From Lepidurus packardi (lineage: Eukaryota; Arthropoda; Branchiopoda; Notostraca; Triopsidae), in NCBI GenBank assembly GCA_023053545.1, contig JAKZAN010000005.1, positions 2,356,001 to 2,420,000 on the forward strand: a stretch of DNA of 64,000 bases, read 5' to 3'. This document shows positions 29,286-41,200 of the stretch, piece by piece. A model generated the notes under the pieces. It was not told where the DNA came from and did no database searches. It saw nothing but the letters and a program-made list of their open reading frames with translations. The translations under genes were made by a program, and so were the position numbers. Within the stretch, counting starts at the first letter, position 1. Each line of letters opens with the position of its first letter.

Positions 29286-32200
29286 GTATTCTTGCGAACA
29301 TGTTTACATCTTTTTTTATTTTTACAAAAATTATTATGACAACTTTTCTTTTTTTGCAATGGGTCTTTTTTTATTTCTTTCTGTATTTTATGTTATAATG
29401 GGATGCCAAAGAAAGGATTGGGAGAGCGCCATGAATTTTTTTTCCCAAAATATTTTTAATTTGTCCGCATTAAGCTATTTCTGGCCTGCAAGGCCACAAA
29501 ATTTAAAAAGGAAGATATAAAAAAAAGTTACTACATATAAAGTAGGTCGCTTTTCGCCCACAGTCGTCTGATGGATGAGCCATATGTTTTCGGTTGCTTT
29601 TGGCTGTAGTTGGCAAGTCGTGAACTAGGACTGGACTGGGGGGAGGAGGAGTACGAGGTCCCGGACTTCATTTCTTGGTGTATATAGCAATGCAAAATGG
29701 GTTTTTAACGAGGCTTGTTGCTTCCGCTGCTTCCCTTTTTTTTGGGTCCACGCCTCACGTACTGCACTGGAAGACCCCGAAAGAGGCAGAAAGAAGAGAA
29801 AAGCCATTTCGGAGGCTGTTAAGCAGAAATTTCGTTACAGACGGGGCAAACCCAATAATAAGATAAGCAGAAATGGTCCGTTTTGAAAAGGGCTTGTCTG
29901 ACACTAATATGAGACCTATAAATCTTAACGTTCTTTTTGCGAAGTATGATTTTCTTTGGTTAATCTTTTATCCTCCTTTTTGGTGGCCTACTTTATGTGC
30001 ACACTGTGACACTTTACAAAAGCGTCAATTTATGGGGCAGGGGACTGATTAATTGGAGAGCAGAAAGAGGGAGAGCAAGTTTTAAGACTTTTAGCTATGC
30101 ATAGGCGCTTAGCATAGGACCATAGCCTGGCATAGGCGGTTAGCAGGAGGCAATTCAGGACAACTTTGGACAAAACCCGGTACGCATTACGACTAAACTT
30201 TTTAACCGTAACTTTGGAAATACTAGTATCTAATGCCGAAATCGCTACATTTCCTTTCCACATCATAATAAAATAGCAATATAGAGATTAAGATGGAAAC
30301 CAATTAAAATTCATTGGCTCTGAAATAAATCTGGCTAAAATTACTTGATATGGCAAGTTTGTATTGAAGAAGATAACTTGTGGTACAAATGGCATGTAAT
30401 AAAAAAATCAGCTCTTTATAAATCTTGTTTTAGCATGCCAACCGCCAAAGCAGATCTATGCCTAGCTAAACACTTTTTTTTACTTCGTTGATCGGTAGAC
30501 CCTAGTGAATAACTTTGCATGGGGAAGGATACGTCTGCCTAGGATAATTACTGAACTATTTGTATGGAAATTAAGCGCTGCACACTCCGAATCGAATGGA
30601 GAAAAAAATCTAGAAAAGCATTGAGTTGAAAATTTAGACGGCTTTACGTCCAAGACTAGAAATCTCACATCCATTGAAGAAGGATCATGCAATTACCTCT
30701 GTTTCAAAGCTGATCCGCTTGACTGATTTGAAAACTTTTTGTCTGTTTTGTTTTTGGCCGTAGCAGGGTCTAAGCAGGCACCGACGTAGCACCACGATGA
30801 CGTCATGGGAGAGCCCTTGACTCTTGCAAATCTTCTGACTTGCAATTCTGCTTTATGCTTCATTTCTGCTTCATTTATGTTAAGAATACATTTTGGCAAA
30901 CACACACAAGCTTTTTTAACAAAAAAAGAACATTCAAACTATCCGGGACTAAGCAGGCACCGGCGTAGCACCACGATGACGTCATGGGAGAGCCCTTGAC
31001 TCTTGCAAATCTTCTGACCTGCAATTCTGCTTTGTGCTTCATTTATGCTTCATTTGTGTTAAGAATACATTTGGGCAAGCACACACAAGTTTTTTTTAAA
31101 CAAAAAAAGAACATTCAAACTATCCGGGACTAAGCAGGCACCGGCGTAGCACCACGATGACGTCATAGGAGAGCCCATGACTCTTGCAAATCTTCTGACT
31201 TGCAATTCTGCTTTATGCTTCATTTCTGCTTCATTTATGTTAAGAATACATTTTGGCAAACACACACAAGCTTTTTTAACAAAAAAAGAACATTCAAACT
31301 ATCCGGGACTAAGCAGGCACCGGCGTAGCACCACGATGACGTCATGGGAGAGCCCTTGACTCTTGCAAATCTTCTGACCTGCAATTCTGCTTTGTGCTTC
31401 ATTTATGCTTCATTTGTGTTAAGAATACATTTGGGCAAGCACACACAAGTTTTTTTTAAACAAAAAAAGAACATTCAAACTATCCGGGACTAAGCAGGCA
31501 CCGGCGTAGCACCACGATGACGTCATGGGAGAGCCCTTGACTCTTGCAAATCTTCTGACCTGCAATTCTGCCTTATGCTTCATTTCTGCTTCATTTATGT
31601 TAAGAATACATTTTAGCAAGCACACACAAGCTTTTTTAACAAAAAAGGAACATTCAAACTATCCGGGACTGTATTTCGGTAGCAGCCGCGCGCTACTGTT
31701 TGAAAAGCGTACACGAGAGGAGAGGCCGCTAATCTTTGATAGTTGATGTTTAAAGTGAGCCTATGATCAAGAAGGTCTACAGACGGGTACTAATAGAAAC
31801 TAGCTTAAGGTACTAACGAAACAGGTGGAAGAGTTCCTTAATGTGGGGTAGGGGGTAGACTTGCAAGCGGAAAACTGTCGAGGTTAGTAAGCAATACTGG
31901 CTGATGTGTGCTTGTCTGGAAGGAAAAAGCAGTCCTAACGTTTGGTATTCTGCTTCGCCAAATAAGAAGAGGCGTTATTTTGATTACCCAGGCACGTACT
32001 GTCAGCTCTGCGATCATCCCGTGCTGTACAAGCAATGGGAAACAGGATCGTGAGCCCCAGCCATCCCTTTTCCTTCGCTCTGCTGATCACTCGCTCTGCT
32101 GCATGATCGCAAGGAAAGGCTCGTTTGTCTCTATATAAAATGCTCCATGTCCGGACATGGAACTCAACTGGACGGGGTGACCTCGCAGGTGAAAAGGAAC

Positions 32201-35200
32201 GGTGAACACCAAGGAAAAAAAACAGGAGGCCTTATAAGGTATTGATCCCCCGTTCTGGGAAAATAACCTTCCAATACTATTGGATACGAAAATAAAAAAG
32301 CATATTTCGTGCGATTTATTCCTGAAAAGGCACCAAGACCAATGTGGAACACAACACCACTTTCAGCTTGCGTGAGCTAAAAGGTATTTCATTAGCACCT
32401 ATAACAAAGTTGATGCAAACAGGACAGTGCTGTAGGCTACCACATTCCAGGATGAGTCGTAGCTCTAATCATGAGCTAAATACCTATCATTACACTCTAT
32501 ATCCTATACAGAGTGGGGGGAGAAGGACAGTGGAGCAATATGTATCAGCAACGAGGGCAAGAGGGGAGAAAAGCGTAATATCCTGCAATGGTATTTGCAA
32601 GTCGAGTGGATAACTGCAATAGCTTTTTGACGCCTTACTCTACCGTTTCGCATTTTTTTTATTTTTGTATTGTTGTTCTTTGTTCTGGTTTGCCAATGCA
32701 TTCGCGTGCTTGGGATCTATTATGAAAGTATCCGAAAGTGCTGCCAATCGATAGGCTTGCTAGATAAGTCTGACGAGCTCTAGGTCCAGTTGTACTTCCT
32801 GTGAGCAATTGTGTGGACTATGATTGAGTATTAACATAGTCTGTACACTATACGCTGGTCGTTTACAGACTATAGAACGATATTCTATTCTGTTCTAGTG
32901 TGCTATGGCCCAACTCGCCCCGTTCTTTTTAGTGCTAACAGAGAGGTATATTACGTTACCAAACATACGTGTAATGTAGTATATTCCTATTTCAGAGCTA
33001 ACATAGCTCTACATTCAAGATTGACATGCGCTTTTCGCTCCAAAACAGAACCGTTTTCGCTCTAAAGTAGGAATTTACTCGTATGAACACACTCTTCTCT
33101 TAAAGAAAAAACGAAAGAGGTTATTACATCAAACCTCCGGAATCGACTCCCGGTAGGAGGAAGTTTCGGACGATTACATTTTAATATTCATTATTACGTT
33201 GCTGTGAACCTTATACTGGCACAACGACGCAACAGCGAATCTTATTCGACTTGCCTTTTTGCCTTGTAGTATAAGAAAAAGGCAGACTGAACTAAGACTC
33301 GGAGTTCTTGCCTGGCGTTATGGAAACGGCAGTAGATTTTTACATAATAGTTTAAATAGTTACAAAATAGTTTAAATAGTTAAAAAATAGTTACAAATTT
33401 TTACGAAATAGCTTAATCGAATGTAGATAGAAACGAAACGGTCTACTGATCTTCTGCTTATCTTTCTCAGTTAGCTTTTATGTTGGATGAGAGGATTACT
33501 TGTAAAAGAAAGGGTTAGTTTCCCCCGCCGAGTATCCGAACCAAAGCCAACTATAATTGTCCTCGCTTTGCTTGGACGGAGATTGATTTCGCTGTCACCT
33601 ACTTCGGTGTCTTGTGGCTGGTTGCAGTACCAGAATCTCGTACATCTACCATTACCGTATTAGCCGCTTGAGAAGACTTGTCGATAAACATTTGGTACCC
33701 GGTTGATACTCGAGCAGCGTCATTATGACGAAAGGTTAAGTCGACTTAAAAGTCTCAAGACTTTTAAGTCGACTTAAAAGTCTACCTCAAGACTTGCGCT
33801 AAGTCGACTTCCATAAACTGCCGAAGTTTGAGCTAAAACGAGCGCTTAGAAGCGTAAGTCGAGGAAGTTTGGCTAGTCCAAGTCGAAGGTAAAAACCGAA
33901 CTTGGCTATTGTCACCACAAAAACTGTTGACTAATAATAAATTTCAGAAAATTCAGTAATTTTAGCTTTTTTAGGATAAAATCCTACGTTTTTCTTTTAA
34001 CCCATTTTTAATTGCAGCTATTTCCACTTTGCAGCTAGTTCACAAGCTATTTCCTTTCGGGGTTTCAAAAAGCCCTTGAAGTAAAGTAAACTTTGACCAA
34101 TGAACTAAAGTGACACCCGATTTTCTACTTGTATTGTAGCAGGGCCGCATTTCCCATAAGGCCAACCTAAGCCATCGCCTAGGGCGCAGCAGTCAGGGGG
34201 GGCGCAGAAAGAGAAGAAATAATCAAATATTTGCAAATTTTTAGTCTTATTTTGAAGGCCATAGACGTATAAAGCTGTTTTTTAAATTTACCTCCACACA
34301 TATTAAATAAATTGAGAGGTAGATTTACGTTACGGCAACGGAAGATAGTACGTCGACGTTGTTGAGCATCTCTACAGCTTGCGCTGCCTTGCTACTGGCA
34401 AGGCAGCGCATTAGAATAGAATAGAATATCGTTCTATAGTCAGTAAACGAGCAGCGTATAGTTTACACACTATGTTAATATTCAATCATAATCCACACAA
34501 TTGTTCACGGGAAGTACAACTTTGTCTGCTCCGGAGCAGTCTTTCTTAGTTCAAATAATCTTACTTTCAAATCTTAATTCTTTTTTTACTTCCAAAAATA
34601 AACTTACCTATTAAAAGGAAAATTCTGAATAAACTTTTCAAGGAGGGGGCGCATAACTGTGTAAGCACGGCCATGTACTGTAGTACTACAAGTCATACAT
34701 TACGTAAAGCTGTTGTGAAATATTGTATAAAAAATAAACTTGATAACTTAAATAATTTAATATTATACATGCCACATTACGGGACACTGTAACACCGATA
34801 TTTTAATTACGAAACTACCTAACTCCCTATTTTTATTATTTTTTGGCAGTGTTCAGGAACAGAATCTAGAATGAACGAAGTAACATAGTTCAATTTAGCT
34901 GCTCAACGTAAATCTTATTTTGAAGGACTAAACGAGCTTACTGCTTTGCTTTAAACGGTCAAAAAGCATGTGATTAAGCTTTTGTTTATAATTCGAAATA
35001 ATCGGCACGGAGTGGGAACCGAACAAAGCGCATTGACTTGTACGTCTAAAAGATGTTAGTGATAACATCGTTTTGAAAACGTTTTCCGTGTTGATGCGCG
35101 TAGCGGGCTTTCAAAGTCAAAGTGCATATGGCAAGGTTCACAAAAACCCAGCTTTTGGTTATCGACCCGCCCTAAAAAGGTTGTCGGGAGGGGGTTTGAT

Positions 35201-38200
35201 TTCCAAAGTTTTGGGTCCGAAAAGTGGATTAAAAACATTGCACATACTTCGCTTGATATGCGTTCCTTTGGCTCGGGATATTTTTCCTCATGTCGTTGGG
35301 AAGTATGTGACCTGACCCAAAAAGAAAAATAAAAAAAAGTAGGTCCAGAAATGTTTAAAGCATTGTAATAGTCATTAGCTTTGTTAGGCCATCAAGCGAA
35401 TTAAACAGTCGGCTAGACAGCAACGATGAGTTTCTTAACTGAGTTAGGTCGAAATATCTTATAAAAAAGACCTTTGACTTGAGCTCAAGCATTTCTCTTC
35501 GTTCTGCTTTAAAGGTTTATAATTTGGTAGCGAACAACAGCTTTTCCCATGGCCCGCTCCATATTTAATAAGCAGTTGGGACTAGAAAACTTGTTCCACG
35601 TTACTCACTGCCTCCGCACTTGTCTTCTGGAGGACTTAAAAGTTAAGCCCCTCCCCTCCGTTTCCGTTCAAATCCTTTTTGCTTTCGGGCAGGCTAGAAG
35701 AGGAAGAGCTGTCTTGGGATGATTGCTAATGCAAAGGAGTGTGCTAAAGAGCAGGCAAAAGAGACAGAAGCGTTTACTCACGACTAATTAGCTCTAGGAA
35801 AGGCAAATGTTGTTGTCAAACAAGAAGAACGCGGCTTTCAGTCCTGCTGGCTTCCAAAAATTAGGGAAGACCGGGTCTTCTACTAAGAATTTCTTCGCTG
35901 AAAGTGAAGATCATATGAAAGTGAAAAATAAAAGTAGCCTCTAATAAGAACTTGGAAGAATTTCTAAATGTGGATAAGAATTTGAATAAGAATGAAGGAT
36001 TGTAATAAGAATAGGAAGATTTCTTATAAAAATTGATAGCATCTGGAAATGAAAAAATAGAAAGGAAAGTTGTTTCAAATTACCCCAAGTAAGTGACCTC
36101 TGCTTAATCCAACTTTTTAATGTATGCTTAAGCCACTTTCAAGTCACGCAAATGGCTTTTAAAGGGTGATGCGTAAAAATGACTTCATTTAAGACTATCT
36201 AACACGATAAGCTATGTAGGGCGTGAAATATCCATAAGAATTTAAGGCCACGAATTTGTCAATACTAAACGAGCATAGCGAACTACTTTGGAACGAAATG
36301 GAACGGGTGGGGTGAATTCTTATGGGAAATTCAACCCCCCCCCCCCCCCCCAAGTGTGGAAAGTGGTTTGCTAGTTCGTGTTCAAGACACATAAGCAATT
36401 CATTAAATGGGGGTTTAGGTTTCCGAGACTTTGACCTTAGAAACCTGAAACAGCTTTCAATAGTGTTACTTATGTAGTTATGCACTGGACGTTTTTGCCT
36501 ATAATACTGAATTTGTCAGTAGATGTCGATGGATTTTTTTTCTTTCTCTTTTTTTTTACCAGTTGCGAAGTACGTTAAGGGATGCCGAAGCAAAATTGAA
36601 TTAGTAATTGAAAAAGCAAAATTGAATTAGAAATTAAACTTGTGAAACTATAAAATGAAGTTTGTGAAATGGATAGTTGGCAAGATTTTATTAAACCCAA
36701 CAATCACTGCACTATTTAAAAAAGGTACAAATTGGTATAAATAAATGTAAAATCTTATAAAAAATAGTATAACATTACGATAAAATATCATAAATATAGT
36801 TTTTAAAAATTTGTAAAATATAAAATTTTTTAAATTATATTTTTTATTAGTGAAGAAATCCGGAAAAGATTTTTTTATTCTTATTTTTATTTAGTTTGGA
36901 AAGGGAAGGGAAATGTTTGCCTTTCCCGTGATGTTAACTTTTTGACTTACTACGAATTTCTGTCATAGAAATTCCGGTATTTTTTTCGCATGAATTGTTG
37001 AATGTGTTGCTCTTTGACTTTACAAGGCTTTACAAGGCTGGAGGGCTAGAAGTCTTCAGAGCAATTGACACAAAATGACTCTGAGATGCTAAGTGTCTTG
37101 ACGTTACTAAATGCGATCTTTAAAAAAGAGGAAAAAAAATGCCTTGGTAGAGGGGGAAATTGAGTATATTGCAGCACTCGTAAGGTTATATTTCTGTAAT
37201 CTTGCCTCGTATAGAGACACGTTTAATGGACCCATTGACAAGGGAATTTAAACTCGTGTATGTTCCGTCATGTTATCACTGTTTGAGCTCGTCATACTGA
37301 AACTTTGAGCCCTTGTCAAAACAGTTCAAACTCAAGTATAGGGCGGGCGTTAATTAACCTTGTAACTTAATTAACCTTATAACATAGGTGGAAGTGTGCG
37401 TGAGAGGGGTGTTTCCGGGCATGGGAAAAGTACATCGTGTCATTGTGCTGTACGTAATTTGAGGAGGGTAGTAACTAATTATCGATTGCCTAAGTTTGGC
37501 GACGTAAAATTTGAAAGGGGGAATACAAAGGGGTACCATATCTGATATCTTAATTCGGAAAATAAGTGCAAAACCATGGGGTGGGAGTCCGGAGAACCAA
37601 AAACAAGCTGTTATATAACCAGCAAATCCTTAGAACAAACTAGTGGGGGGTTATATTACGTAATCCTATTTTGTATTGGAAAGGGAGAGACGGTGCAATA
37701 TCATTGTTTATGCGAGACCTTGACCCAAAGAAAAAAAATATAATAAAAGATTATTCAGGGTACCTTGGGAATTAGTATGAATTCTCGGGTTCGCCATTTA
37801 GAATGGCCGAGTATCGTACGTATTGTCGCGGTTCGCCTTTCCCAAATGCTGTATTTCCTTTACTGTCCACAACTGGACTGCCTTTTCTTTACATTTGCTC
37901 GTCTTTTTATACCACTTGGCGACCTTTCTTATCGAATATGCTTCTTTCAACGTTGGTTCTTCATTGACCCGACCTTGCCCTTTGCCAAGAATCCGCCACT
38001 TACTCCCAAACACGCAAATGAACCAAAACCAACGTCTTGAAAAGGGTCATTCGCTACAGTATATATAAACCATATGCTATAACCTCTATACTGTGAATAT
38101 ACTCTGCTATAACCTATTTAGTGCTGTGATACTATACCTCCTTTAGTGCTGTGATGCTATACCTTCACGTTTCAGGTGAAATAAAGTAGGCAATGCTTCT

Positions 38201-41200
38201 TGACACGGGGAGTCCAATTTCGGTGGCTAGTGACGATTGACATGAAGGCAATAAATGCCGTTAGAAAGGAGTGGGGGATATAGTTCTTTTTGCCTTAGCT
38301 TTGCTCTTTCATAGTAAACAGTTGGAAACTCCCCAGTGGACGTTAATGAAGTTGAGTCTTGAAAGTTGAACACCTCATCACTCCTCAGCGCGAGGAATTC
38401 CCCAAGAAATATATATTCCTCGTTCTCATGAAAGTCAGAAGGGGAAGACAGATATAGTTTATTTTGCGACCTTCATTTCGTTCTGCCTCTTGTTATTTTT
38501 CGCCCAAGACCTCTTTTCTAGTGTACTGTAACTGACCGAACCAGTTGGGACATTCCAAGGCAATTCTTTTCAATTCCCCTGACTTGTTTGTTTTCTTTCT
38601 CGCAACGACAGTTCCCGCCGAGGATTTGACTGCAGCTGCCGGACGCTCGTCCCATATGGAATGCGATTTGATGACAAGTCGGACTGCCGACAGCGCGTAT
38701 CTCGTATTGTGGTATTATGAGCCCAGCAAAAAGCCGATCTATAGGTGATTGAATCCCTTTTTCAGACTGTTGTTTTGAACCGACGATAGATGGCGTTACC
38801 TGTGTATGTCACTGCAGTGATCAAATGGGGGACGTCGTAGGTTTTTAAGGATCTTAAGTGCTTTTCCGTGCCATAAAACTCTGATATTTTGTTGGCTGAT
38901 ACATGTGCTCGTTTTGACATTGCGTGAACTGGGTGGGGCTCACTTTCTTTTTTTTTGGGGGGGGGAGGGAAATTGACATGCACAGTTTTTTGGGGGATAC
39001 TGTAATTTCCCTTTGGCGTGAGGCTAATAAAATTAACTCAACAACTCTCTGTTTTTTTTTTCTTTTTGTCGGTTATGGACACAGTGTGGATCTTCGAGGC
39101 AGGTCGCCGATGCAAGCTAAACATTTCGTAGAAGAACGGTTTCGACCCCGACTCCGTTTTCTGCTCACGCCTCCTGCCACGCTCGTGCTCGACAATGTCA
39201 CAGAGGCCGACCAAGGCATTTATCGATGCCGGGTAGACTTCCGACTTTCTCCCACCAAACACGTTCGATATCGACTCTCGGTTGTAGGTAAGTTTCCTGT
39301 TTTTTATTCCCTCTTCATACATAGGGTTGCTTTTTAGCTAAGAGCTGACTAACATGAAGGAAGCAGCTCTTTTTAAATAACGTTTACCCGGAATGAGAAA
39401 ATGGCAACGACGCCCTTAAGGTGACGCAATAAGAAAAGACATTCCCGCTGTTATTACGTTATTGACTTTACTTCATTAATAATTTACTATTCTGCTTGAA
39501 AAAATACGAGACTATGCGTCGTTCTGCCTTGGAGCGTTTATCCTTTCGCTCAAAGTGAGTAAACTCTGAAAAAAAAGGTTTAGGTGATTAATTTTGACAA
39601 CGGTAGTTCGCATGGTGTTCGTACATGGAAATGGTGTAAGAAGAAAGATCAAGTTTTGCTGTTACTAAGTCGTCAGCGCGACAGCCTTTGTTTAATGAAG
39701 CCATCAAAGAAATCCAAATTCAATCATGTTTAAATTGGAGACTTGACATGATTTCTCAGCAAATTTATGTCACTGAAGGTATCCCTTTTTCTTATGATTG
39801 CTTCATGACTAAGCCCCCGGTTTCTATCACAGACTTTAACTGAAACTGAAACGTATACCCATAACTATCTGCAATATTCACATAGTTGTACATGAAAAAT
39901 CGCACGTTGTACATGATTTCGGAAAAAAATTGCATAGAGAAATCAGCTATTTTGTCAGTAGTTCTTTGTGACTCATTGTCTGATTTTCAACGAATCAAAA
40001 TTCTATCCAAATAAGGAAGTGAACATTAGACGTCATGCCAACAATAGTCTGAATATTTGCCTACTTGTACATGAAAGATAACGTGGACTTTCAAGCAAAT
40101 AGGGAAATAGTACGACGTCCCGTGTAAATTTTACATGGTCATATTTTAATATCTACGATGGTCATATTTGCAAATTACATGCTAACAGCAACGTCACACA
40201 GTTTTCATCCCAAAAGCGCAAAGAAAATCACCTTCATAATTTTTCATAATTTCATCTTACGTTCCATGAGAAACGTGTAAGCTATGAATCAGGAAACTTT
40301 GGTCTGGTTTTGAACTGGTTTGGCCTGAGAATATTCAACTAATTCTAGACGCCAACTCAGCTTTCTCGCGATACATTTTTCGTTATGAATACGCGCAAGT
40401 AAGACAAAAACAATAATTATAACTTTAGTGACGAAAGAAACGAAAGACTCTCTTAAAGACACCCGTATAAATTAGCTTATTGATGGTAAACATTCACAGA
40501 TGGCACTGCTGTTTGTTATTGTTTGGCGAAAACCTTGCGTAAAAAATTTAAGCTTCATTTGCATGTTATTAATGTATTATTAATTGGAAAAGAGGTTGGC
40601 TTGGTTGTGCATTAGCTTTTAATATGCTCAAGCTTACTGTCAAATAATTTTTTTTATAAAAATGTGCTGATGTGAACGAAAAGCTGTTCCGAAATTCCCC
40701 ATGCTAACCGCCCCTACCGAGCTCAAGTATACGGGAGCTTTACCGTTTAGTATAACGTCATGATAGACAAAGAATTCCTTTCGTTACTAAAGTCCTCGAC
40801 TCTTAAAGCGTCGAATGGGCCTAAAATATGTGACGTAGGCCAACGTTTTGACTGCTTTTGATATTAGTAAACCAAAGAAAGGAATTGGAACCTTCACGGA
40901 ATCCATAATGAATCCAACCCCGCAGACTTGCAAGTTAATTAAATATTGCTTTTTTCCGTTTTCCGACCGTGAATCATGAAGAAGGCAATAAGCTTCTGGT
41001 ATTGAAAGAAAGCAAAAAGGCATTCCTGTGTTTGTACGGTACGTACCGTATATCTATGCAAAAATGTCAGTAGATAATATACATTCCTCTGGTACTACAT
41101 GAGACAAGAATGAAAGAGGGGTAGAAGGAACAAAGTTTTAAAGGAAAACAAAACAAAACAGCTGTAGAAAAAGATTTTTCCAAAGCAATCTGCTTCCTTT

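Larger units (their letters stand above)
34140..34675. mobile_element. Non-autonomous hAT-like element
   Basis: It begins CAGGGCCGCAT and its opposite end, reverse-complemented, begins CATGGCCGTGC. It is flanked by 8-bp near-identical duplications TATTGTAG (34132-34139) and TACTGTAG (34676-34683). The subterminal CATCGCCTAGGGCGCAG resembles sequences found near hAT ends in other animals. No transposase frame. It contains the right copy of the inverted repeat pair and a 12-bp hairpin. Confidence 0.65.
29286..38611. other. Side-family intron 1 (9.3 kb, repeat-rich)
   Basis: Contains a MITE-like element (30082-30472), the 180-bp tandem array (30767-31670), a TATA-plus-palindrome site (32131-32161), an inverted repeat pair, a GTCGAC-type block, an hAT-like element (34140-34675) and a poly-C tract near 36330-36350. 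No coding exon was recognised in either strand. Confidence 0.6.

Noticed and set aside
31059-31625. Repeated 60-70 codon open frames (MCLPKCILNINEAEMKHKAE type)
   Set aside because: They are translations of the 180-bp tandem repeat on both strands, not genes.
30767-31670. Possible CRISPR-like array
   Set aside because: The repeat is a contiguous 180-bp monomer without unique spacers, in an animal intron.
33120-33180. tRNA-like GGAATCGACTCCCGG string
   Set aside because: No matching A box or cloverleaf could be drawn around it.
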